DNA from: Embleya sp049739465
GTDB lineage: Bacteria > Actinomycetota > Actinomycetes > Streptomycetales > Streptomycetaceae
Length of the DNA: 64,000 bases
NCBI RefSeq assembly: GCF_049739465.1
Contig: NZ_JBMHHY010000006.1
Location: 1 to 64,000, forward strand
Direction of reading: 5' to 3'
The translations under genes were made by a program, and so were the position numbers. Below the pieces are notes generated by a model, which searched no databases, was not told where the DNA came from, and was given only the letters and a program-made list of their open reading frames with translations. Numbering within the stretch: position 1 is the stretch's first letter; each line of letters begins with the position of its first letter. Positions 42,933 to 51,476 of the stretch are shown here, one piece after another.

Positions 42933-43672
42933 AGGCCCGACTCGGCCGTGCGGACGAGGATGCGCCGGCAGTTCTCGCAGCGCACGATCGTGTCCGCCGC
43001 GGCGGCCCGGATCGCGCCGAGGTCGGTGATCCCCAACTCGAGTCGGCAACCCTCACAGCGGCGCTGGAACAGCGGCGCCACGGCCACGCCGTGCGACTGC
43101 TCGCGGATCTTCTCGTAGAGCTTGATCAGGTCGGCCGGGATCGCCGCCGCGATCACCGCGCGCTGCTTGGTGGTGGCGGTCGCCTCGGTGTCGATCTCCG
43201 CCTCGGCGGCGACCCGACGGGATTCGGCCGCGTCGCGCGCGGCCTGCGCCTCGTCCCGTTCGGCGACCAGCTTGGCCAGCCGGCCCTGGATCTCCTCGCG
43301 GTGTTCCATCACCTCCAGGACCACCTCTTCGAGGTCGCCCTGGCGCTTGGCCAGCGAGGCCACCTCGCGCTGGAGGTTCTCCAGGTCCTTGGGCGAGGTG
43401 ACGTGGCCCGAGTCCAGGCGCTGCTGATCACGTTCGGCGCGCTTGCGGACCTGGTCGACGTCCTGCTCGGCCTTGGTCTGGTCGCGGGCCGCGTCGCTCT
43501 CCTCGGTCTCGCCGGCGACCACGAGGTCGCGCAGCCGGGCGAGCCGGGAGCCGAGCCGGTCGATCTCCTCGTTCTCCGGCAGTGTGCGCTTCTTGTGGGC
43601 GAGCAGGTCGATTCGCGAGTCCAGGGCCTGGAGATCGAGCAGGCGGAGCTGGTCGGCGGGCGCGGCGTTCAG
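42929..43672 (-). CDS. Zinc-ribbon coiled-coil protein, probable CTG start
   Basis: 247 residues. Residues ~5-185 are a long coiled coil. The C-terminus has a C4 zinc ribbon: RRCEGCRLELG, then RCENCRRIL. The family is conserved in actinobacteria next to the RNase H/phosphatase gene. The conserved N-terminus (NAAPADQLRLLDLQALDSRI) is read from CTG 43670-43672, with AAGGAG seven bases upstream. Back to the in-frame stop at ~43760 there is no ATG, GTG or TTG. The first conventional in-frame start (GTG 43522) would drop 50 conserved-looking residues. Function unknown; nucleic-acid binding is plausible. Confidence 0.8.
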   Translation of the reverse strand: MNAAPADQLRLLDLQALDSRIDLLAHKKRTLPENEEIDRLGSRLARLRDLVVAGETEESDAARDQTKAEQDVDQVRKRAERDQQRLDSGHVTSPKDLENLQREVASLAKRQGDLEEVVLEVMEHREEIQGRLAKLVAERDEAQAARDAAESRRVAAEAEIDTEATATTKQRAVIAAAIPADLIKLYEKIREQSHGVAVAPLFQRRCEGCRLELGITDLGAIRAAAADTIVRCENCRRILVRTAESGL

Positions 43673-43697
43673 CGGGGGCTCCTTGGGTGCGATCCGG

Positions 43698-43727
43698 GTG
43701 GGCGGGATTGGTTTCCCACCCGCCCAC
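43698..43727 (-). terminator. Hairpin between the Nif3 and zinc-ribbon genes
   Basis: 9-bp stem (GTGGGCGGG with CCCGCCCAC) and a 12-nt loop, downstream of the Nif3 stop and 26 bp upstream of the CTG start; may be a terminator or attenuator. Confidence 0.5.
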
Positions 43728-43756
43728 GCGTTGCGTTTGGTGAGTGGGCTTCGGTG

Positions 43757-44602
43757 TTACCGGCGACCGGTGGGCCGATCGGGCCTGGTGACGAACGTCC
43801 ATGGGTCGGTGACTAGTTCCGACACGTGGGTTTCCACCGTAGTACCGGTTGCCGCGAGCGCACGGGTGAGTTCGTCGGCCGCGAATGCCAGCCACGGCCA
43901 CTCGGTGGCCCAGTGTGGCGCATCGAGCAGCGCGGGGCCGCCGTGCTCCAGTGCCTCCGAGGCCGGATGGTGGCGCAGGTCGGCGGTGACATAGACATCG
44001 GCGCCGCGGCGTCGGACCGCGTCGAACAGGCTGTCCCCGGCGCCGCCGCAGACCGCCACGGTACGCACCGGGCGGTCCGGGTCGCCCGCCACCCGCAGTC
44101 CGGTCGCGGTGTGCGGCAGCGCCCGGGCGGCGCGGGCGGCGAACGCGGCGAGCGTCTCGGGCCGGGCCAACTCGCCGATCCGGCCGATCCCCCGACATTC
44201 GCCGGGCTCGGCCGAGAGCGGTTCCAGCGGCGCGAGGACGGTCAGCCCGAGGGCGGCGGCGAGGGCGTCCGAGACGCCGGGGGCGGCCGAGTCGGCGTTG
44301 GTGTGCGCCACGTGCAGCGCACAACCCCCGGTGATCAGCGTGTGCACCACCCGTCCCTTGAATCCGGTCGCGGCGACCGAGTGCACGCCGCGCAGGAACA
44401 GCGGGTGGTGGGTGACCAGGAGGTCGGCGCCGCGGGCGAGCGCCTCGTCCGCGACCGCCTGCGTCGGGTCGACGGCGAACAACACCGAGCGCACCTCCGC
44501 GTCCGGGTCGCCGCAGACCAGCCCGACCGCGTCCCAGGATTCGGCCCAATCGGGGTGGTAGATCCGTTCGAGGGCGGTGACGACGTCGGAGAGCTTGGGC
44601 AC
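43757..44602 (-). CDS. Nif3-like dinuclear metal center hexameric protein
   Basis: 281 residues, YbgI/DUF34 family. Metal ligands are visible in LLVTHHPLFLRG, VAHTNADSA and, near the end, APHWATEWPW; AVCGGAGDSLFDAVRRRGADVYVTADLRHHPA is the central signature. Members form toroidal hexamers and have been linked to GTP cyclohydrolase I type 2-like or metal-insertion roles without firm proof. GTG 44602. First gene of the run that continues with the zinc-ribbon and RNase H/phosphatase genes. Confidence 0.9.
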   Translation of the reverse strand: MPKLSDVVTALERIYHPDWAESWDAVGLVCGDPDAEVRSVLFAVDPTQAVADEALARGADLLVTHHPLFLRGVHSVAATGFKGRVVHTLITGGCALHVAHTNADSAAPGVSDALAAALGLTVLAPLEPLSAEPGECRGIGRIGELARPETLAAFAARAARALPHTATGLRVAGDPDRPVRTVAVCGGAGDSLFDAVRRRGADVYVTADLRHHPASEALEHGGPALLDAPHWATEWPWLAFAADELTRALAATGTTVETHVSELVTDPWTFVTRPDRPTGRR

Positions 44603-44770
44603 GAAGGGAGGTTACCCCGCTACGGCGGTCGGCCCGGATTCGGGCATCCCGGACGGGAGCCGACACAGCATCCCGACTCGCCCTCCGATTGTGCGAACTC
44701 GACCCCATCCGAAGCGTTTGTGCGGTAGGCAGGCTCGCACTGTCGTACGACGACGAGGGGAACGACGACG

Positions 44771-46081
44771 ATGGTGCACTGTCTGCTCTGCGGTACGCCG
44801 TATCCGGAGACCGACGCGTATTGCCCGGGCGAACAATGCGGCACCGACCTGCACGGGCAGCGGATGGGCGATCCCGCGCTCGCGGTGCAGGCCTGGTGCG
44901 AGCCTCGTCGGATCACCGCGGCTCCCGGCGAGACGGTCATGGTGACGCTGACCCTGCGCAACGCGGGCAGCGCGCCGGATCGTTACGACCCCGAGCTGCC
45001 CCGGGACGCCGGCCGCCGGATCGGCCTGGACCGACCCGGACCGCCGGACGTGTATCCGGGCGAGGAACGGGTGTGGACCATCGTCTACACGGTGCCGCCG
45101 GACATCGAGGAGCAGCTCGCGCCGAGCGGGATCTTCGGACTCGGCGAGGTCGGCACCGACAGCGGCGGCAGCGCGTTCGAGGACACCGAGCATGTGGTCG
45201 AGGAGACCGACGTCGCGGTGCGGGTGGTCTCGGAGCGGGACATGCGGGTGGCGGCGTGCGCGCCGTTCTCGGTACGGGTGGTGGCCACCGGCGACGAGGC
45301 GGCCGGCGGGCGGGCGGCGGGCGCGCCGCCGGATCCGTACGACGGGGAGCGCGGGCGTCGGGCCGGCAATCGGCGGACCAGGATCGCCGCGGCCGTGTTC
45401 GGCACGGTGGCGGCGATCGTGGTGGCCCTGCTGATCGGCATGGCGATGGCGGGTTCGGACGATACGAAGCCCGCCGCGAAGACCCGGCCGAGCACGGCGG
45501 AGCCGTACGCGACGACCGCCGGGCCCGGGCCGACCACCGAGGCGCCGGTGACCAGTACGCCCGACCCGTCCGACTCGGCCGGCCCGAGCAGCAGCGCGCC
45601 GGAGCGGCTGACCGTGCCGAACGTGGTCGGGATGACCGAGGCGCAGGGTGTCGCGGTGCTCCGGGAGAAGGGCTTCCGGGGAACGGTCAAGGGCAGCGGC
45701 GGCACCATCGTGTCCACCGATCCGGCGGCGGGGCGAAAGGTGGATCGGGATCAGGCGGACGTCGTGGTGGTGATGTCCGGGAGCCGGACGACCGCGCCGG
45801 CCACTCGGCCGGTGACCACGGGGTCACCCGCCGACTCGACGCCGCCGGTGTCGCCGACGACCACCGTGCCGCCGCTGCGTGGTCTGTCGGTGTCCGAGGC
45901 CGACTCGCAGTTGGCGAGTGTCGACCTGGTGGCGAAGTTCGTCCAGGTGCCGACGGACGGTGTCCCCGAGGGCACGGTGATCGGCTCCTCGCCGGCCGCC
46001 GGGACGGCGCTCGGGCGGGGCTCGACGGTGACGGTGAACGTGGCGAGCGCGCCGAGCGGGGCCTCGCCGACGCCGCGTTAG
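44771..46081 (+). CDS. Membrane protein with N-terminal zinc ribbon and two PASTA domains
   Basis: 436 residues from ATG 44771. The N-terminus is a short zinc ribbon (CLLCGTPYPETDAYCPGEQCG), then a beta-rich domain (VMVTLTLRNAGSAPDRYDPEL, VYPGEERVWTIVYTVPP). One membrane span follows at ~215-235, then a Thr/Pro/Ser extracellular linker and two PASTA-like units (VPNVVGMTEAQGVAVLREKGF and PPLRGLSVSEADSQLASVDL) separated by Thr/Pro-rich sequence. PASTA units bind peptidoglycan fragments, so a cell-wall-associated sensing or scaffolding role is likely. No kinase domain is attached. Confidence 0.8.
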   Translation: MVHCLLCGTPYPETDAYCPGEQCGTDLHGQRMGDPALAVQAWCEPRRITAAPGETVMVTLTLRNAGSAPDRYDPELPRDAGRRIGLDRPGPPDVYPGEERVWTIVYTVPPDIEEQLAPSGIFGLGEVGTDSGGSAFEDTEHVVEETDVAVRVVSERDMRVAACAPFSVRVVATGDEAAGGRAAGAPPDPYDGERGRRAGNRRTRIAAAVFGTVAAIVVALLIGMAMAGSDDTKPAAKTRPSTAEPYATTAGPGPTTEAPVTSTPDPSDSAGPSSSAPERLTVPNVVGMTEAQGVAVLREKGFRGTVKGSGGTIVSTDPAAGRKVDRDQADVVVVMSGSRTTAPATRPVTTGSPADSTPPVSPTTTVPPLRGLSVSEADSQLASVDLVAKFVQVPTDGVPEGTVIGSSPAAGTALGRGSTVTVNVASAPSGASPTPR

Positions 46082-46199
46082 TGCCGCGCCCGGCGATGTC
46101 GTCGCTCGCATACCGACTGCTCACGAACAGTTACCTCGATGCCGCGGTGATCCGGCTCGACGGCGGGATTCGCTTTCAGCCGAAGTAGCGATAAGCACT

Positions 46200-46267
46200 G
46201 CGAATCAGGACGATTCGCCCGGCATCGGCCCGCAATGGTCGGCGCGCCCGTCCCAATGATGTTGGGA
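46200..46267. promoter_or_regulatory. Two inverted repeats upstream of the histidine kinase gene
   Basis: GCGAATCaggacGATTCGC (46200-46218; 7-bp arms, 5-bp centre) and TCCCAAtgatgTTGGGA (46251-46267; 6-bp arms, 5-bp centre) lie 57 and 8 bp before the GTG. The second hairpin abuts the G-rich Shine-Dalgarno region. They could be regulator-binding or RBS-occluding elements. Confidence 0.4.
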
Positions 46268-46274
46268 TGGGGGC

Positions 46275-47537
46275 GTGAGCGATCCGACCTCCGCGTGGCA
46301 GCGTCCCCTGCCCTTTCGTCTGCCCGGCCTCGCGCCGCCGATCCGCCGCGATGTCGCCATCGGCGGCGTGGTGCTCGCGGGCGCGCTCGTCCTGCTGATC
46401 ACCAAGTCCTACGTGATCTGGAGCGTCTGGGACCCGAGCCAATGGTTGCGCCTGCTGCCGCTGCTCCTGCTCACCGTCGCGGAGTGTCACCGCAGCACTT
46501 CGCCGCGCTTCGCGCTGTTCCTCGCGCTGGCCTGCGAGGGCGTGGACATCCTCCTCGGGCCCTCCATCGGTGCCCTGATCATGTGGTCGGACGTGCTCTA
46601 CGCGGCGTGCCTGTACGGCAGTTCGCGGCTGGCGTTTCGGCTGCTCTACGGCAACGTCGTGGTGCTGATCGTCGGCGCGGGCACGATCTGGGCGATCGTC
46701 GGCAGCTTTCGCGCCTTCGTCCTGTCCGTGTTCTACATCGGCCTGGTCGCCATCTCCCCCGTGCTCACCGGCTTCTCGGTGCGCGAGCATCGGGAGAAGG
46801 CCGAGGTGGAACGGCTGCGCGCGACGCAGACCGCGCGGCTGGCCGAACTCGACCATCAGGCCGCGGTGGTCGCCGAACGGGCGCGGATGGCACGCGAGTT
46901 GCACGACGTGATCGCGAACCACCTGAGCGCGGTCGCGGTCCAGTCCACCGCCGCGCTGTCCGTGAAGAGCCTGGACGAGGCCCGGCTGCGCGAGACGCTC
47001 GAGGTGATTCGGGAGAGCAGTGTGCAGGGGCTCACCGAGATGCGCCGGATGATCGGCCTGCTGCGCTCGGAGCACACCCCCGAGGAGCCGGTGTCGGTGC
47101 CGCGCCTGGCCGAGACCGATCGGCTCGTCGAACATGTCCGCCGGGCCGGGCTGATCGTCGACATCGAGGTCACCGGCGTGGTGCGGGAGTTGCCGACACC
47201 GGTCGATCTGGCCGCCTACCGGGTGGTCCAGGAGACCCTGACCAACGCGCTCAAGCACGCCACGCCGCAGGAATTGCGCATGGTGTTCGCCTATCGCACC
47301 GATGATGTGGTGATCACCAGCGACAACGGGATCGATCCGGAGCATGTGACCCGGCTGCCCGGCGCGCGCGCCGGCCTGGTCGGCATGTCGGAGCGGGTGT
47401 CCCTGCTCGGCGGCGTGTTCGAGGCCGGGCCGCGCGACGGCCGGTGGCACGTACGGGCCGAACTCCCGTGCGGCGACGACGTGGTGCTCGACGCCACGAA
47501 CAACGCCTCGACGGGGCCGAAGGGTGGGACCGGGTGA
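46275..47537 (+). CDS. NarL/DesK-type sensor histidine kinase
   Basis: 420 residues. Four or five membrane spans occupy residues ~25-160, with no large extracellular domain, so an intramembrane signal is likely. Then HisKA_3 dimerisation with His210 in RMARELHDVIANHLSAVAVQ, and a HATPase domain (VVQETLTNALKHA, GLVGMSERVSLLGG). The ATPase G1 box is diverged (TSDNGIDPEHV). GTG 46275; its stop overlaps the regulator start by 4 bp. It precedes the lanthipeptide genes and may control them. Confidence 0.9.
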   Translation: MSDPTSAWQRPLPFRLPGLAPPIRRDVAIGGVVLAGALVLLITKSYVIWSVWDPSQWLRLLPLLLLTVAECHRSTSPRFALFLALACEGVDILLGPSIGALIMWSDVLYAACLYGSSRLAFRLLYGNVVVLIVGAGTIWAIVGSFRAFVLSVFYIGLVAISPVLTGFSVREHREKAEVERLRATQTARLAELDHQAAVVAERARMARELHDVIANHLSAVAVQSTAALSVKSLDEARLRETLEVIRESSVQGLTEMRRMIGLLRSEHTPEEPVSVPRLAETDRLVEHVRRAGLIVDIEVTGVVRELPTPVDLAAYRVVQETLTNALKHATPQELRMVFAYRTDDVVITSDNGIDPEHVTRLPGARAGLVGMSERVSLLGGVFEAGPRDGRWHVRAELPCGDDVVLDATNNASTGPKGGTG

Positions 47538-48205
47538 ACGATCTCGCGACGTTGCGGGTGCTGGTCGCCGAGGATCAGGCGGCGGTCCGGGCCGGCCTCG
47601 TGTTGATCCTGGACGCCGCGCCGGGCATCGAGGTGGTGGGGCAGGCCGCCGACGGTGCGGACGCGGTGGCGCTGGCCCGGTCGTTGCGCCCGGACGTGGT
47701 GCTGATGGATGTGCGGATGCCGCGCCTGGACGGGATCAGCGCGACCCGGGAGCTGACCGCGGACGGGCTGGACGTACTGGTGCTGACCACGTTCGACCTG
47801 GACGAGTACGTGTTCGGCGCGCTGCGCGCGGGCGCCGCCGGGTTCCTGCTCAAGTCCGCCGACGCGGACCGCCTGGTCGAGGCGGTGCGTCTGGTCGCGC
47901 GCGGCGACGGATTCCTGGCACCGGAGGTCACCCGGCGGCTGATCCACGCGTTCGCCGGGCCGCCCGGATCGCGGCTCGCCGAGGGCCCCGAGCCGGCCGA
48001 CGAGGCGCTCGCCTCGCTCACCCCGCGCGAGCGCGACGTACTGGGCTGTCTGGGCCGGGGCATGTCGAACCAGCGGATCGCCGAACACCTGGACATGGCC
48101 GAGGCCACCGCCAAGACGCACGTGAGCCGCATCCTCACCAAACTGGGCCTGCGCAGCCGGGTCCAAGCGGCGATTCTGGCCCAGCAGCGCGGAATCGGCG
48201 AGTAG
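47534..48205 (+). CDS. LuxR/NarL-family response regulator
   Basis: 223 residues from GTG 47534, coupled to the kinase by GTGA overlap. Receiver domain LRVLVAEDQAAVRAGL with phospho-acceptor Asp59 in VVLMDVRMP, TTFDLDEYV and FLLKSAD. C-terminal LuxR HTH: LTPRERDVLGCLGRGMSNQRIAEHLDMAEATAKTHVSRILTKLGLRSR. Partner of the upstream kinase; a candidate regulator of the adjacent lanthipeptide operon, by position only. Confidence 0.92.
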   Translation: MNDLATLRVLVAEDQAAVRAGLVLILDAAPGIEVVGQAADGADAVALARSLRPDVVLMDVRMPRLDGISATRELTADGLDVLVLTTFDLDEYVFGALRAGAAGFLLKSADADRLVEAVRLVARGDGFLAPEVTRRLIHAFAGPPGSRLAEGPEPADEALASLTPRERDVLGCLGRGMSNQRIAEHLDMAEATAKTHVSRILTKLGLRSRVQAAILAQQRGIGE

Positions 48206-48357
48206 TCCGAACAGCCCATCCCCAGCCGCATGGTTGTGCCCGTGTCGGCGCGCTGACCTGCGCCGACGACCGGTGTTCGGAAATATGCAGATCAACTGAC
48301 GAAGCAACCCCCAACGCAGGTCACTTCACTCAAAGGGGTGAAGGCGGCCGCAACTCG

Positions 48358-48387
48358 TTGAGGTGGCCCGAACGCGCTGCGTACGGT
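48358..48387 (+). promoter_or_regulatory. Candidate promoter of the lanthipeptide operon
   Basis: TTGAGG (48358-48363) and TACGGT (48382-48387) are separated by 18 bp, about 160 bp before the lanL ATG. The 340-bp gap 48206-48545 holds no gene. A small inverted repeat (CTTCAC ... GTGAAG, 48324-48343) just upstream could bind a regulator. Confidence 0.35.
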
Positions 48388-48545
48388 CATGCCGTCCCGC
48401 CGGGGGGAGCGATCCGAGGCGGGGCGGCCACGTCGGCGACCCGGACACCCGGTCGTCCGACCACCGTTTCCGGGCATCGGCCGACGAGCGTGACGCGTCT
48501 CGTCGACCGGAGCGCGAGGGCTCAGTCGAGGGGGGAAGTCCAGGG

Positions 48546-51476
48546 ATGGCTACGACGACTCGTGGGCACCGTGCGGAGCGCACCGGCGGCCACGGCGCGC
48601 CGGGTACGAACCTGGTCGACCGGGTCCGTGCGGCGCTCGACCGCGACGCGGTCGGTGTCCGGGAACAGGCATCGAACGAGCCGGCGCCGACTTCGACCTC
48701 CGCCGCCGGCGAGGGTGACTGGGATGTCCGCTCGGACGACTTCTGGTGCACCGTACGACCGCCCGGGCACGCGGTGCGGGCGCAGGGTTGGAAGATCCAC
48801 GTCAGCGCGCGGACCGGGGACGCGCCGAATGTGCTGGGCCGGGTCTGCGATGTGCTGCTGCCGCGCCGGGTGGCATTCAAGTTCGCCGGTGACGTGGAGC
48901 GGCTGCGGCTGCTCAACTCCCGGGAGGCGGACCGGGCTTCGGCGGGCAAGTTCATCACCGTCTATCCGAACGACGACGAGCAGTTCATGGAGTTGGTGGA
49001 CGCCCTCGACGAGGTGACGCGCGAACTCACCGGCCCCGGCATCCTGTCCGACCGGCCGTGCCGACCCGGCAGCGTGGTGCACTACCGCTACGGCGGGTTC
49101 GGCCGGCGGGCCGTGCTCGGCAACGACGGCGGCTATCGCGCGGTGCTCACCGATCCCGACGGACTCGCCGTGGACGACCCCCGCGAGGCGTGGTTCACCC
49201 CGCCGCCGTGGGCGCCCGATCCGCTGGTGGAGCGGGCCCGTTCGGCCGCCGCGGCGCCGGCCGCGGCGCGCCCGCCCGGGGTGCTGATCGGCGGCCGGTT
49301 CGCGGTCACCTCGGCGCTGCGGCACTCCGCCAAGGGCGGCGTGTTCCTGGGCAAGGACACCTCGACGAACGCCGACGTGGTGGTCAAGCAGGCTCGTGCG
49401 CACATCGAGGTGGACCGCTCCGGGCGCGACGCGTGCGCGGCGCTGCGGCACGAGGCGGTGCTGATGCAGCGGCTCGCGCACACCGGGGTGACGCCGCGTC
49501 AGGTCGCGCTCCTGGAGGAGGCCGAGACGATCTTCCTGGCCCAGGAGCGAGTGCCCGGCGAGCCGTTGCGCACGTGGGTCGGCCGACACGCGCAGGACCC
49601 GGACGTGCCGTGGCCGCAGGCGCGCACGCTGGTCGAGGGGCTGCTTCGGCTGGTCCGGACCGTGCATGGCGAGGGGTTGGTGATCCGCGACCTGTCACCG
49701 ACGAACGTGCTGGTCGGGCCGGATCTCGCGGTGCGGTTGGTGGATCTGGAGTTGGCCGCCGAGAGCGGCACGCGGGCGGGGGCGGCGGGCACACCCGGCT
49801 ATCGGGCGCCGGAACAACGACCGACGGCCGGCGGTGAGCATCCGGCCCATCCCTCGGCCGACCTGTACAGCCTGGGCAGCCTGTTCTTCCTGCTGGCCAC
49901 CGGCGCCGACCCGGCCCTGCCCGAGGACGTCGGGACGAGCCGCACCACGGTGGAACGCCTGGGTGCCTGGCTGGAGTCGGCGGCGCGCGCGGGCGAGACG
50001 GCACGCCGGCTGGCACCGGCGATCCGGGGGTTGTGGCACGAGGACCCGGCGCTGCGGTGGACCGGCCGGCGGCTGCGGGGGTTTGTCGACGGGTTGGGCG
50101 AGGGGGGCGGCGATCCGGGAGCGGTGGTCGGAGCCGGGCGGCGGGATGTGCCCGATGGGCCTCGGCCGCATCCCGATACCGAGGGCGACAAGGTGCCGCC
50201 GCATCCGCAACCACCGGAGGACGACCTGCTCCTTCGGGACGGGCTGGCGCATCTGATCGCCGGCATGACACCGGGGCGGGTGGACCGGTTGTGGCCGATG
50301 ACCGCCGGCGCCGCGACGATGGATCCGTGCAGTGTGCAGTACGGCGCGGCCGGTGTGCTGGGGGTGTTGGCCCGGGCCGCGCACACCACGACGCTCGAAC
50401 CCCGGCTGCGCTACGCGCTGCACCGCGCGGTCGAGGACGGCGCGACCTGGCTGCGCGATCGGGCCGCCGCCGAGCCGGTGCTGCTGCCCGGATTGCACTT
50501 CGGCCGCTCCGGGACCGCATGGGCGCTCTACGACGCGGCGACACTGCTCGGCGACGCCGAACTGGCCGCCGGCGCGCTCGACACGGCGCTGCGCGTACCG
50601 ATCGTGTGGCCCAACCCGGACGTCTGCCACGGCGCCGCCGGGGCCGGCCTGCTCCAGGTCCGGATGTGGCGGGCCACCGGCGACGAGCGGTTCCGGGAGC
50701 GGGTCCTCACGTGCGCCGACGCGCTGCTCGGCGCGGCTCGCGGGGCGGGCGAGCTGACCCTGTGGCCGGTGCCGAAGGACTTCGACTCGCGGCTGGCCGG
50801 CGCCGCGCATCTGGGCTTCGCGCACGGCGTCGCGGGCGTGGGTACGTTTCTCCTGGACGCGGCCCTGGCCACCGGCCACGAGCGCTACCTGGCGGGTGCC
50901 CGGGCCGCGGCGCGGACCCTCGCCCGCACGGTGCGCACCGACGGCGACACCGCGTGGTGGCCGCAGGGGCCCGGTGATCCGGCGGGCGTGCGGCTGGCGT
51001 ACTGGTGCAGCGGTTCGGCCGGGGTGGGTACGTTCCTGGTCCGCCTGTGGCGCGCGGACGGCGATCCGCAGTACCGCGAACTGGCCGAGCGGGCGGGCTC
51101 GGCGGTCCGGCGGGCCCGCTGGCACTGCGGCACCACGGCCTGTCACGGCCTCGCGGGCAACGGCGAATTCCTGCTCGACCTGGCCGAGTTCCTCAACGAC
51201 CCGACGTATCGCGGGTACGCCGGCGAACTCGCCGACCAGCTGCGGGTGCGGACCGCGCTGATCGACGGGCTGCGGGTGCCCGCCGACGAGAGCGCGACCG
51301 GCGTGTCCGCGTCGTACGGCACCGGGACCGCCGGGGTTCTCGGTTTCCTGCTGCGGCTCGGGCACGGCGGCGGGCGGCTGTGGCTGGACGGCTCGGCGGG
51401 CCCGGAAGGTTCGGGCGGTTCGGAGGCGTCGGGCCCGTCGGGTCGGTCGCACGGTGCGGGCGGTGCGGGCGCGTGA
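48546..51476 (+). CDS. lanL: Class IV-type lanthionine synthetase (lyase-kinase-cyclase)
   Basis: 976 residues from ATG 48546 (GAGGGGGGAAG upstream). It phosphorylates Ser/Thr of a precursor peptide, eliminates phosphate, and adds Cys thiols to form (methyl)lanthionine. N-terminal lyase domain (~60-235): DFWCTVRPPGHA, QGWKIHVSA, LSDRPCRPGSVVHYRYGGFG. Kinase domain (~245-500): DVVVKQAR, IRDLSPTNVLV (Asp382), VDLELA in place of DFG. LanC cyclase (~560-960): Cys821 in YWCSGSAG and Cys866-His867 in ACHGLAGNGEF form a complete zinc site. An intact site separates class IV LanL from most class III LanKC. The stop overlaps the peptidase start by 4 bp. Confidence 0.9.
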   Translation: MATTTRGHRAERTGGHGAPGTNLVDRVRAALDRDAVGVREQASNEPAPTSTSAAGEGDWDVRSDDFWCTVRPPGHAVRAQGWKIHVSARTGDAPNVLGRVCDVLLPRRVAFKFAGDVERLRLLNSREADRASAGKFITVYPNDDEQFMELVDALDEVTRELTGPGILSDRPCRPGSVVHYRYGGFGRRAVLGNDGGYRAVLTDPDGLAVDDPREAWFTPPPWAPDPLVERARSAAAAPAAARPPGVLIGGRFAVTSALRHSAKGGVFLGKDTSTNADVVVKQARAHIEVDRSGRDACAALRHEAVLMQRLAHTGVTPRQVALLEEAETIFLAQERVPGEPLRTWVGRHAQDPDVPWPQARTLVEGLLRLVRTVHGEGLVIRDLSPTNVLVGPDLAVRLVDLELAAESGTRAGAAGTPGYRAPEQRPTAGGEHPAHPSADLYSLGSLFFLLATGADPALPEDVGTSRTTVERLGAWLESAARAGETARRLAPAIRGLWHEDPALRWTGRRLRGFVDGLGEGGGDPGAVVGAGRRDVPDGPRPHPDTEGDKVPPHPQPPEDDLLLRDGLAHLIAGMTPGRVDRLWPMTAGAATMDPCSVQYGAAGVLGVLARAAHTTTLEPRLRYALHRAVEDGATWLRDRAAAEPVLLPGLHFGRSGTAWALYDAATLLGDAELAAGALDTALRVPIVWPNPDVCHGAAGAGLLQVRMWRATGDERFRERVLTCADALLGAARGAGELTLWPVPKDFDSRLAGAAHLGFAHGVAGVGTFLLDAALATGHERYLAGARAAARTLARTVRTDGDTAWWPQGPGDPAGVRLAYWCSGSAGVGTFLVRLWRADGDPQYRELAERAGSAVRRARWHCGTTACHGLAGNGEFLLDLAEFLNDPTYRGYAGELADQLRVRTALIDGLRVPADESATGVSASYGTGTAGVLGFLLRLGHGGGRLWLDGSAGPEGSGGSEASGPSGRSHGAGGAGA

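Noticed and set aside
48546..51476. Reading the synthetase as class III LanKC
   Set aside because: The cyclase keeps Cys821, Cys866 and His867, the zinc ligands that class III enzymes usually lack, and the leader motif resembles class IV precursors.
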